Shown: one piece after another, positions 1-7,192 of the stretch | How positions within the stretch are numbered: the stretch's first letter is position 1 | Layout: each line of letters begins with the position of its first letter | NCBI GenBank assembly: GCA_001871015.1 | Contig: MNUO01000016.1 | Span: 1-18,925, forward strand | Length of the DNA: 18,925 nt | Direction of reading: 5' to 3' | DNA from: Candidatus Desantisbacteria bacterium CG1_02_38_46 | GTDB taxonomy: Bacteria; Desantisbacteria; UBA1551; UBA1559 | The notes under the pieces: generated by a model | The model's input: the letters and a program-made list of their open reading frames with translations, nothing else | The model's database searches: none | Told to the model about the DNA's origin: nothing | Position numbers and translations under genes: made by a program

Positions 1-107
1 TTTACCAGACAGCAGAGTAAACTCTGCACTTCCTCTTACAGAGCCTACTTCGGCAGAGTGCCACTTCCAGAGTGCCTACAGTCGGCTACTGTTGGCCACT
101 ACAATGA
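1..107. repeat. short imperfect repeats and inverted repeat, non-coding
   Basis: No convincing coding sequence is present. Bases 12-27 form a perfect inverted repeat (GCAGAGT, AA, ACTCTGC). Short words recur in the same order: CACTTCC at 27-33 and 62-68, AGAG..GCCTAC-type words around 40-48 and 70-79, and a TCGGC/TTGGC word after each. This looks like a degenerate tandem duplication or the end of a dispersed repeat. It could be the 3' untranslated end of an upstream gene outside the window. I cannot assign a function. Confidence 0.35.
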
Positions 108-134
108 TTGCCTAACTATATTATACAAGGAGAG

Positions 135-1001
135 ATGAAAGTAGGTTTGAGTACTTACAGTTTATCGCGGGCGTATTCAGAAAAAGAGATGGATATATTC
201 GGAGTGATTCAGTGGATAAGGGACAATGGCGGTGAGCATGCTGAAATATCGCCACCAGCAGAATTAAACCTTGCTAAAAATCCTGAAATGACAAAAGCTA
301 TAAGACAGAAGGCAAAAGACTGCGGAATAGATATTTCAAGTTACACAATAGGCGCAAGTTTTATCCAGTCTGATAAAACGGCTTTTGAGACTGAAATTAA
401 AAGGGTTATGAAAGAGGTAGATGTTGCTAATGCACTCGGCGTTAAATTGATGCGTCACGACGCAGCTTCCCGTCCTATTCCCGAGTGCGGGATAGAACAG
501 TTTGAAAAGGACTTGCCAAAAATAGTTGAAGCGTGTGCACGTATAGCAGACCACGCAAAACAGTACGGCATTACCACCAGCGTTGAAAATCATGGATTTT
601 TTATGCAGAAAAGCGACAGGGTTCGCAGGCTTGTAAGTGAAGTAGGAAGACCTAATTTTAAAACCACAATTGATATAGGAAATTTTATGTGCGCTGATGA
701 AAATCCGGTTGCAGCAGTAAAAAATAACATTTCAATTGCTTCGCATATACATTTCAAGGATTTCTATTTCCGTCCGTTTTATGCAAATCCTGGCGAAGGA
801 TGGTTCCAGACATTGAGTGGCAATTTTTTAAGGGGTGCAATTGTAGGGCAAGGTGACATAGACATAAGAGCTGTGCTTAAAATTATCAAGGAGTCAGGTT
901 ACGGCGGTTATTTATCTATAGAATTTGAAGGCATGGAAGAGTGCAAACTCGGTTCAAGGATAGGTATGGCAAACGTCAAGCGGTTCTTAAAGGAAATATA
1001 A
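135..1001 (+). CDS. sugar phosphate isomerase/epimerase-like TIM-barrel protein
   Basis: A protein of 288 residues with the xylose-isomerase-like TIM-barrel fold (the AP endonuclease 2 / IolE-IolI type family). These cytosolic enzymes use a divalent metal to isomerise, epimerise or dehydrate sugars and cyclitols. The expected metal ligands are visible: Glu151 in VENHG, Asp180 in TIDIGN, His204/His206 in HIHFKDF and Glu263 in SIEFEG. The N-terminus MKVGLSTYS is typical of a first barrel strand. I start at ATG 135, next to AAGGAG at 127-132, although the spacing is only 2 bases. An upstream TTG at 108 would add nine residues that look like the ribosome binding site translated. It is the first gene of a tight cluster, 12 bases before a UroD-family gene, so it probably acts on a sugar-like intermediate of the same pathway. 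The family is clear, but the substrate is not. Confidence 0.85.
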   Translation: MKVGLSTYSLSRAYSEKEMDIFGVIQWIRDNGGEHAEISPPAELNLAKNPEMTKAIRQKAKDCGIDISSYTIGASFIQSDKTAFETEIKRVMKEVDVANALGVKLMRHDAASRPIPECGIEQFEKDLPKIVEACARIADHAKQYGITTSVENHGFFMQKSDRVRRLVSEVGRPNFKTTIDIGNFMCADENPVAAVKNNISIASHIHFKDFYFRPFYANPGEGWFQTLSGNFLRGAIVGQGDIDIRAVLKIIKESGYGGYLSIEFEGMEECKLGSRIGMANVKRFLKEI

Positions 1002-1013
1002 CAAGGAGAAACG

Positions 1014-2195
1014 ATGTCTGAATTTTATCTTGAGGAACAAATAGATTTTAAAAAACACAACGAAGAAATAGCAAAGGTCCTGGATGCCTATAACAAAGGT
1101 AAACCTATTCGAGCACCTATTCAATTTTCAATGAATCCCAGGATGATTTTGATGAATCCTGAACTGAATAAATGCGGATACACATGGGAACAGTATTTCA
1201 AGGATCCTGACATAAGGTGGGAGGTTGAGCTTGAATTCCAGAAATGGGTTAGATTCAATGTGCTTCAGGACATGGAAATGGGTCCGCCTGCAAAAGAATG
1301 GGGTGGGGTCGGATTGGGCTTACAGAACTGCGAGGAAGCCGCGTGGTTTGGCTGCAAAATAGAGTATCCCAAGGATGATATGCCCTTTATGAAACCTATT
1401 CTGAAAGAAGACAAAAAGAAACTTTACGATATGACCATTCCTGACCCGCTTTCTGGCAACATAATGAAAATGATTATGGAACAATATGAATACCTGAACG
1501 AAAAACGAAAAAAGACTGATTTTGAAGGCAATCCTGTTGGCGCAACAGCATTGCCTCTCGGCGGAACAGACGGGCCCCTTACAGTTGCCTGCGATTTGCG
1601 CGGCGTAAGTGAAGTTGCGATGGATTTCTACGAGGACCCTGAATTTCTACGCGACTTACTCTCTTTTATAACAGATGCGGAAATTGTGCGAATCAAAAAG
1701 ATAATGGAGTTTAATAAAGCCGAATATCCGGTGCAGTGCTGGGGGTTTGCAGATGACAGCATTGAATTAATTTCTACGGAAATGTATAAAGATTTTATCC
1801 TGCCATATCATAAAAAATTACTGGCGGAATTCTCAAAAGGTGGTCCTAACAGTATTCACCTCTGCGGCAAGGTGCAGAGACATCTAAAATTTCTTAAGGA
1901 TGAATTGAATATCAAAACTTTTGACCTTGGATTTCCAACTGACCTTGGAAAGGCAAGACAGGATTTGGGAGAAGATGTGACTTTAATTGGCAATATCCCA
2001 CCGCACTTGTTGAAAATGGGGCCTGTGCAGAAAATTAAAGATGAGGTAAAGAATCTGTGCCAGTCCGGGGTGATGAAAGGTGGGAAATTTATTCTTCACG
2101 ATGGTAATAATTGTGCTCCAGAGACTTCCGTTCTTCACTTCAAAGCTATGTATGAAGCAGGGAGAGAATACGGCAGGTATCTGGAGGAAATATGA
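1014..2195 (+). CDS. uroporphyrinogen decarboxylase (URO-D) family protein, MtaA/CmuA-like
   Basis: A protein of 393 residues of the URO-D fold (PF01208). Its members include haem-pathway decarboxylases and the zinc-dependent methylcobamide:coenzyme M methyltransferases MtaA/MtbA. It carries the methyltransferase zinc triad pattern His-X-Cys...Cys: His282 and Cys284 in SIHLCG and Cys367 in NNCAPET. Haem-type UroD does not need this triad. The segment ADDSIELIS..MYKDFILPY (about 246-265) is typical of this subfamily. At 393 residues it is slightly longer than usual because of an N-terminal extension of about 30 residues. AAGGAG lies a few bases before ATG 1014. The stop overlaps the next start (ATGA at 2192-2195), which suggests translational coupling. 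A methyl-transfer role is inferred from the triad. No corrinoid protein gene is visible in the window, so the methyl donor is unknown. Confidence 0.85.
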   Translation: MSEFYLEEQIDFKKHNEEIAKVLDAYNKGKPIRAPIQFSMNPRMILMNPELNKCGYTWEQYFKDPDIRWEVELEFQKWVRFNVLQDMEMGPPAKEWGGVGLGLQNCEEAAWFGCKIEYPKDDMPFMKPILKEDKKKLYDMTIPDPLSGNIMKMIMEQYEYLNEKRKKTDFEGNPVGATALPLGGTDGPLTVACDLRGVSEVAMDFYEDPEFLRDLLSFITDAEIVRIKKIMEFNKAEYPVQCWGFADDSIELISTEMYKDFILPYHKKLLAEFSKGGPNSIHLCGKVQRHLKFLKDELNIKTFDLGFPTDLGKARQDLGEDVTLIGNIPPHLLKMGPVQKIKDEVKNLCQSGVMKGGKFILHDGNNCAPETSVLHFKAMYEAGREYGRYLEEI

Positions 2196-3070
2196 TTGAC
2201 GACCATACTCATATCGGAAGAGGAGTAACAAAGGGTGAACCAGTGATAGACGAGAAAGAACTACTCTCCCGCATGGATGAATTGGGAATAGAAAAAGCAG
2301 TTGTATTACCGAGAGGAGTAAGTCCAGAGTGTTCATTTTTTCATTTTGAAACCGAAGATGTTTTAGAGGTTTTCAAACAACATCCTGATCGTATTATTCC
2401 TTTCTGTAAACTTGACCCCAGAAATGGGGGTAATTCTCCGGAAACAGATTTTTCCTGTCTTCTTGAAAAATACAAGAGCGCTGGTTGTAAAGGAGCGGGT
2501 GAGATTACCGCCAACCTCTATATCGATGATCCTTTATGTAAAAATCTTTTCCACCACTGCGGTAAGGTCGGGCTTCCGGTACTTTTTCATCTGGCGGTGG
2601 GCGTTACTTACGGAATCTATGGTCTGGCTGATGATATTGGCCTGCCCCGTCTCGAGAAAGTTTTACAGGAGTTTCCCGATACAATCTTTATAGGTCATGC
2701 AATGGCATTCTGGTCAGAAATTTCTGCTGATGTAAATGAAAAAACCAGGGGTGTTTATCCGCCGGGTGAAGTAAAATTACCGGGGAAATTGCAGGAATTA
2801 TTGAAAAAGTATCCCAACCTTTATGGAGATTTATCTGCTGGTTCAGGATATAACGCAATCAGCCGTGACCTGAATTACGGTTATAAGTTTCTTGAAGAAT
2901 TTCAGAATAAACTGTTGTTCGGGACAGACATCTGCCACGTGGGTCAGGAAGCACCAATAGTTGATTACTTCAGGCAGGGGCTAAAAGAAGGAAAGATTTC
3001 AAAGATTGTTTATGACAAAACAACAGAGGAAAATGCAAAAAGAGTGCTTGGATTAGCTGTTGATCCATGA
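2192..3070 (+). CDS. amidohydrolase family 2, metal-dependent TIM-barrel hydrolase
   Basis: A protein of 292 residues resembling the amidohydrolase-2 family (PF04909), which covers metal-dependent hydrolases and decarboxylases (ACMSD-like) with a TIM barrel. The N-terminal metal motif is His5-Thr-His7 in DDHTHIG. Further likely ligands are His133 in LFHLAVG, His169 in IGHAMAF and Asp246 in LFGTDICH, which is the family's usual order of strands. There is no signal peptide, so the protein should be cytosolic. Its start overlaps the stop of the preceding UroD gene by 4 bases, so the two are probably made together. The next gene follows after 23 bases. It is likely to cleave or decarboxylate a small ring or lactone, or an acid produced by its neighbours. 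That substrate guess is inference, while the family call is firm. Confidence 0.8.
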   Translation: MIDDHTHIGRGVTKGEPVIDEKELLSRMDELGIEKAVVLPRGVSPECSFFHFETEDVLEVFKQHPDRIIPFCKLDPRNGGNSPETDFSCLLEKYKSAGCKGAGEITANLYIDDPLCKNLFHHCGKVGLPVLFHLAVGVTYGIYGLADDIGLPRLEKVLQEFPDTIFIGHAMAFWSEISADVNEKTRGVYPPGEVKLPGKLQELLKKYPNLYGDLSAGSGYNAISRDLNYGYKFLEEFQNKLLFGTDICHVGQEAPIVDYFRQGLKEGKISKIVYDKTTEENAKRVLGLAVDP

Positions 3071-3093
3071 TAATTTAAGTAGGGGAGGAGAAA

Positions 3094-4065
3094 ATGGGAC
3101 AAAATTTTAGTTTTGGATTTTCTGATACTTTATTAACGGAAGTTGGCGGGGTTAGTGAGAAGCAGTTACATTTTGATGTGGAAGCTATTCTTCGTGCTTA
3201 TGAAAATATTAGACCATTAGCCAAGCGACTCGGCATAGAACCTCCTATACCAAGACTGGCTGGATTTTGCTATCCGCACGTTATTTCTTTAGGGGTAGAG
3301 GTTGTCTTTCCTGAGGATGGCGAACCCAAACCTTCCCCCATAATTCATGCACCTGAAGATATTGATAGATTGACTGAGCCGGAGGATTATCTTGTTGCTC
3401 CATTAATTCAGGAGAGACTGAGAATCTGTGCTGAATTGAAAAAGCGCTGCCCCCAATCACCAAATTTTATCGGACATCCTTTAGAAGGACCTATAACAAC
3501 CGCTGTTTTGCTGATGGGTCCTGACTTTTTAACTCTTCCCTATGATGACCCGCAGAGGGCGCATAAACTTCTTGAATTCTGCACTAAAAGTGCCCTAAAT
3601 TATGCACGGGCAATCAGTGAATATTTTGGAGAATCTATACAACCGGGGCCAAAGGGTATTCCCGATGATTTTGCAGGAATGTTTCCGCCGAAAATTTTCA
3701 AGGAATTCGTAGTCCCTTACTGGGAGCAGATATTTGAGGGACTTAAGGCAACCCAGCGCAGCGTTCACAGCGAACTATTACGACTGGAACATCTGGAGTT
3801 TTTAAAAGAACTCAAGATTGATTATTTTGACCCTTCTGCTGACCAGTACTTAACCCCGGAAATTTTACATAGCCATTGTCCCTGTAAATTCCAGTCCAGT
3901 ATTTTAGAATGGGTTATCTTTAATTCTTCTGCAGAAGAATTAGAAGCAATATATCGCAAATTAGCCAAATTTAAACCCTATAATATTGCTTTTTCTATGA
4001 GCAGATTGGAAGATGAGCCAAAAATCAAACATCTCCTGGATGTCGCCAGAGAAATGAAGGGGTAG
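3094..4065 (+). CDS. URO-D family protein with His-X-Glu in place of the zinc His-X-Cys
   Basis: A protein of 323 residues with the URO-D fold. Recognisable parts are the HAPEDIDRLTEP linker (about 85-96), the EGPITTAVLLMGPDFL segment (about 131-146) and SRLEDEPKIKHLLDVA at the C-terminus. At the position where MtaA-type proteins have His-X-Cys, this one has His225-Ser-Glu227 followed by LLRLEHLEFLK. There is no cysteine in the C-terminal segment where the third zinc ligand would be expected (NIAFSMSR, about 297-304). It is therefore a different subfamily from the gene at 1014, with a changed or absent metal site. GGGGAGG precedes ATG 3094. It ends the first tight cluster and a hairpin follows before the next gene. 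The specific reaction is unknown. Confidence 0.75.
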   Translation: MGQNFSFGFSDTLLTEVGGVSEKQLHFDVEAILRAYENIRPLAKRLGIEPPIPRLAGFCYPHVISLGVEVVFPEDGEPKPSPIIHAPEDIDRLTEPEDYLVAPLIQERLRICAELKKRCPQSPNFIGHPLEGPITTAVLLMGPDFLTLPYDDPQRAHKLLEFCTKSALNYARAISEYFGESIQPGPKGIPDDFAGMFPPKIFKEFVVPYWEQIFEGLKATQRSVHSELLRLEHLEFLKELKIDYFDPSADQYLTPEILHSHCPCKFQSSILEWVIFNSSAEELEAIYRKLAKFKPYNIAFSMSRLEDEPKIKHLLDVAREMKG

Positions 4066-4086
4066 TGTTAAAATTGTAAAAAATCA

Positions 4087-4126
4087 GGGGAGTACCCCTA
4101 GTTTCTCACGAAACTAACAGGGGTAC
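4087..4126 (+). promoter_or_regulatory. intercistronic hairpin with competing G/C tracts
   Basis: Between two genes, GTACCCCT (4092-4099) pairs with AGGGGTAC (4119-4126). Inside it, AGTTTC (4100-4105) pairs with GAAACT (4110-4115) around the loop TCAC, leaving AAC as a bulge, for 14 base pairs in all. An upstream GGGG (4087-4090) can instead pair with CCCC at 4095-4098, so two structures compete for the same C-tract. No T-run follows, so this is not a standard intrinsic terminator. It sits immediately before the ribosome binding site (AGGA, 4131-4134) of the next gene. Likely roles are an mRNA processing or stability element, or control of translation. Confidence 0.5.
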
Positions 4127-4138
4127 AGTGAGGATAAA

Positions 4139-6115
4139 GTGAAAGAAGACGTATGGAAATTAGTAAAAGAAGATTTTGACGAGAAAATCCCGCGCCGGAC
4201 AGCAATTTTAATAAAGGAGGGAGATTGTTCCCCGTCTTTTGCTTACCCCGCAGAATTCAGCAGTATCGGCTATCTTTTTGATTACCGAAAAAATACTACA
4301 TATGATGAATCGCCGGCATTTTCTATTAAATTCGGGGAATATTCATTCCCTGATTTAACCGGAAAGAATTTAAGCAAAAATACTTTTTACTGTGAAAAGA
4401 TGGAATATTTTCCTTCTTTGATAAAAAGAAAAGTCATATTTTCAAATACTGGAATTGAGGCAGAAGAAAAATTTGGTCAGGTAATAGACAATAGTTTTTT
4501 CTGGGAAATTAACTTAACCTGCAAGAACCATCCCCCTTATATTTTTGACAGGAAATTTTATACAATAATTTCCGTCAATGCCGGCGAATCTAAAGCAAAG
4601 GTTTATCCGGATAAAAATTTGCTGGAAATAAAAATGGAAAACAAAAAAATATTTATCGCTTCTAATTTTGACGATTGCGCAGCGTATAAAACCATTGACG
4701 GTTATTTTAAAGATTTGGGAAAAGGAAAAATCAGAAAAGATGGAAAAGAAGGAAATCACATTCTTCTTGGATACAGAGTAAAATTGAGACCAGGAGAAAG
4801 CAAGAAGTTAAAATTTGGGATAAGCACTTATTCCAAAGAAAAAGCTTTAAAGTCATTCAGAGTGAAAAATTATGAAAATAAAATTAGAAATAAATGGAAT
4901 AATTGGTTTAATAGTTTACCCCATCCGAAATTCAGCTCCGAGCTTGACCGGAAAGCTTATTACAAGTGCTGGTGGGTGATTAAACTGAATTACTACTATG
5001 ATAAAAGATATGGAAAAACTGTTATAGAAGCACTGCCTGTATATCGCGGGTACTGGCAGTGGGCTTTGCCGGCAGTTCAGTGGCATACAAGTTTAAATCC
5101 AGAAGTCGGCTCATCCTTTATGAAGAAGTTATTAGATTTATTTCTTAAATATCAAAGGAAAGACGGGTATGTCACACATGCAATTTACCTTGATGAAAAA
5201 ATTCCGGGAGAAAGATGGGCCAGAGGAAATATAATTCAAACACCGCACATTCCATGGGTCTGCTTAAGGTATTATTATAATACAAAGGATATTGAGAGTC
5301 TAAAAAGATGGTACCCAAAACTTGTGAATTATTATAATTATCTTAATAAATCAAGAGATGAAAATTTTTTAAGATTGCACCTCTGGGCAATCATTACTTC
5401 TTACGATACCGGGATAGATACCACATCTGCATTTCAAAGAGTTACTTATGGAGAGAATGGAAAGAAAGAAAAGTTCTGCTATCCTGCCATTTTTGCTGCT
5501 GAAAGATGTCGTTATGAACAGGCAATGGGAAAGATTTCAGGGATTTTAAGAAATAAAGAAGAAGGCTTTTGGTTTAAGGAAGCAGAAGTTACAAAAAGGC
5601 AAGTGGATAATATTCTCTGGGATAAAAAGAAAAAGTGGTATGGTGTGTTGCACGAAAACAAAGAACTCGATACAAGAATAGGGGTTGATGGATTATTTCC
5701 TTTTGCATATGAGATTACTGAACGTAAGAAAGCAGGACTTACCAGGAATAATTTTGTAAAGTTGATTGGAAAATATGGAATATACACCGTTGCTCCTGGC
5801 GAAAAAGGATTCTATAAGGGGACTTATTGGCGCGGTCCTTCCTGGTCTACTTCCTGTGCTCTTGCAATGGTCAGCGCACATAATTATTATCCCGATTTAC
5901 TTAAGAGAGTGAAGAACGCTTTAATGAACTTCATTTTTAAATATCCGAGTATCTGGGAATGCATGGGCGCAGGGACTGGCGAGATTGCTCGCGGGGATTC
6001 GGGGATGATGGCCACGCCGGTAGTTGCTTCCAATGTGGGAGCAGGAGAAGCATTGGGAGCAATTCTTGTTTATTATGGAGAAAATGTATTTTCCATTAAA
6101 GAGGGGGAAGCGTGA
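4139..6115 (+). CDS. (alpha/alpha)6-barrel glycoside hydrolase, GH63/trehalase-like
   Basis: A protein of 658 residues. The N-terminal 250 or so residues are rich in beta-strand-like segments, consistent with a beta-sandwich domain. The rest looks like a six-hairpin (alpha/alpha)6 catalytic barrel as in GH63, GH37 and related clans. The best landmarks are YWRGPSW at 563-569, a hallmark of these barrels, and SYDTGIDTTS (421-430), which lines up with the SG-x-D-NSP motif carrying the catalytic acid in GH63, making Asp427 the candidate. Glu607 or Glu615 near the C-terminus could be the base. There is no signal peptide, so it is probably cytosolic and acts on imported oligosaccharides. It starts with GTG at 4139, with AGGA four bases before it. 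Its stop overlaps the GTG of the next UroD gene (GTGA, 6112-6115), implying coupling. The clan is fairly sure, but the exact family and the linkage cleaved are not. Confidence 0.7.
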   Translation: MKEDVWKLVKEDFDEKIPRRTAILIKEGDCSPSFAYPAEFSSIGYLFDYRKNTTYDESPAFSIKFGEYSFPDLTGKNLSKNTFYCEKMEYFPSLIKRKVIFSNTGIEAEEKFGQVIDNSFFWEINLTCKNHPPYIFDRKFYTIISVNAGESKAKVYPDKNLLEIKMENKKIFIASNFDDCAAYKTIDGYFKDLGKGKIRKDGKEGNHILLGYRVKLRPGESKKLKFGISTYSKEKALKSFRVKNYENKIRNKWNNWFNSLPHPKFSSELDRKAYYKCWWVIKLNYYYDKRYGKTVIEALPVYRGYWQWALPAVQWHTSLNPEVGSSFMKKLLDLFLKYQRKDGYVTHAIYLDEKIPGERWARGNIIQTPHIPWVCLRYYYNTKDIESLKRWYPKLVNYYNYLNKSRDENFLRLHLWAIITSYDTGIDTTSAFQRVTYGENGKKEKFCYPAIFAAERCRYEQAMGKISGILRNKEEGFWFKEAEVTKRQVDNILWDKKKKWYGVLHENKELDTRIGVDGLFPFAYEITERKKAGLTRNNFVKLIGKYGIYTVAPGEKGFYKGTYWRGPSWSTSCALAMVSAHNYYPDLLKRVKNALMNFIFKYPSIWECMGAGTGEIARGDSGMMATPVVASNVGAGEALGAILVYYGENVFSIKEGEA

Positions 6116-7158
6116 CTTCGAGGGAAAGAATAATAAGGGCATTAAATCTGGAAGAAGTAGATAAGATTCCCTGGATTGAATTAGGCTTTCACGGGAAGAT
6201 TGTAAGCGAAATAATCGGGGAAGAAGTTATTTTAAACAGCGGATTTCATTTCTTGGGGGAGCCCGAAGAATATGAAAAATATATAAAACAAATGATAAAA
6301 TTGACAAAGAAGATCGGTTTGGATGCCTTACATCTGAAATGCTGGGCTCCAACGTGGACTTTTATCGAAACATCTTCTTCCAGAGATTCCATAGCTTTCG
6401 GGACAGCCGGCAAGATAAAAAACGAAAAAGAATTTAAAAATTTGGAACCGGAATTCATTAAAAATTGCGAGGTTTCAAGAAGCAGAATCCTTCAATGTGC
6501 GGAAGTTTTTGACCGCGTGATGAAAAATGAGGAGATTGCTCGCGGATACGATATAGGGGGAGTATTTACTGAGTCCTGGGAAAGCATGGGTTTCGAAAAT
6601 TTTTGTATTTCTATGGAAGAAAATCCAGAATTGGTAAAAAAAGTTATTTCTCTCTTCGGCAATTTTTATAATGGGATTATTGAGGAAGTAATTTCTAAAT
6701 TTAAAGTTGATTTTGTCTATTCAGCGGATGATCTGGCTTTTAAAACCAGTCCCTTTATTTCTTTGGAAAAATTGAGAGAATTTATTTTTCCTTATTTTAA
6801 AGAGACAAAAAAGATTATCGGGGATATTCCGTGGATTCTTCATTGTGACGGAAACATTCTTCCTATAATTGAGGATTTAATTGAGATAGGAATAAAAGGT
6901 TTCCATCCGATGGAACCACAGGCAATAAATATCTTTGAAGTAAAAAAGAAATATGGAGATAGAATATGTGTTATTGGCAATTTAGATGTAGACCTGATTG
7001 AACGCGGAGATAAAGAAGCAGCAAGAAAAGAAATAAAAAAATTAGTTGAAAATCTTGGTTATAAGGGTTATATATTTTCCAGCGGAAACTCTATTACTGA
7101 GGGAGCAAAATTAGAAAATATTTTAGCCATTGCTGAAATTCTAAATAAAAAAGGATAA
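6112..7158 (+). CDS. URO-D family protein with His-Cys-Asp motif
   Basis: A protein of 348 residues with a full-length URO-D fold. Typical elements are MTSRERIIRALNLEEVDKIP at the N-terminus, ADDLAFKTSPFIS (about 205-217), WILHCDGNILPIIEDLIEIG (241-260), GFHPMEP (263-269) and VIGNLDVDLI (287-296). The metal-site motif reads His244-Cys245-Asp246, so Asp stands where MtaA has Cys. The C-terminal segment SSGNSIT (323-329) has Ser where the third ligand would be. This resembles the many uncharacterised UroD-like proteins of degradative gene clusters rather than haem-pathway HemE. It begins with GTG at 6112 inside the stop region of the glycosidase gene, after GAGGGGGA. The coupling to a glycosidase suggests a role in the same pathway. 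The reaction is unknown. Confidence 0.8.
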   Translation: MTSRERIIRALNLEEVDKIPWIELGFHGKIVSEIIGEEVILNSGFHFLGEPEEYEKYIKQMIKLTKKIGLDALHLKCWAPTWTFIETSSSRDSIAFGTAGKIKNEKEFKNLEPEFIKNCEVSRSRILQCAEVFDRVMKNEEIARGYDIGGVFTESWESMGFENFCISMEENPELVKKVISLFGNFYNGIIEEVISKFKVDFVYSADDLAFKTSPFISLEKLREFIFPYFKETKKIIGDIPWILHCDGNILPIIEDLIEIGIKGFHPMEPQAINIFEVKKKYGDRICVIGNLDVDLIERGDKEAARKEIKKLVENLGYKGYIFSSGNSITEGAKLENILAIAEILNKKG

Positions 7159-7192
7159 AGTGCCTGAGGCTGAAAAGACAAAGGAGGATGAA

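Noticed and set aside
92-122. Promoter-like TTGGCC ... TATATT before the first gene
   Set aside because: The -35 match is poor, the spacing is 19 bases, and the implied transcript start would fall in the ribosome binding site.
108-134. TTG start at 108 for the first gene
   Set aside because: It would translate the ribosome binding site, and the family's first strand (MKVGLSTYS) begins at ATG 135.
1014-2195. Haem-pathway uroporphyrinogen decarboxylase (hemE)
   Set aside because: The zinc triad His-X-Cys...Cys and the catabolic neighbours point to the methyltransferase-like branch, and no other haem genes are present.
7160-7192. GTG start at 7160 for the first large hydrolase-like gene
   Set aside because: AAGGAGG at 7181-7187 points to ATG 7193, which also gives the same N-terminus as the paralogue at 10975.
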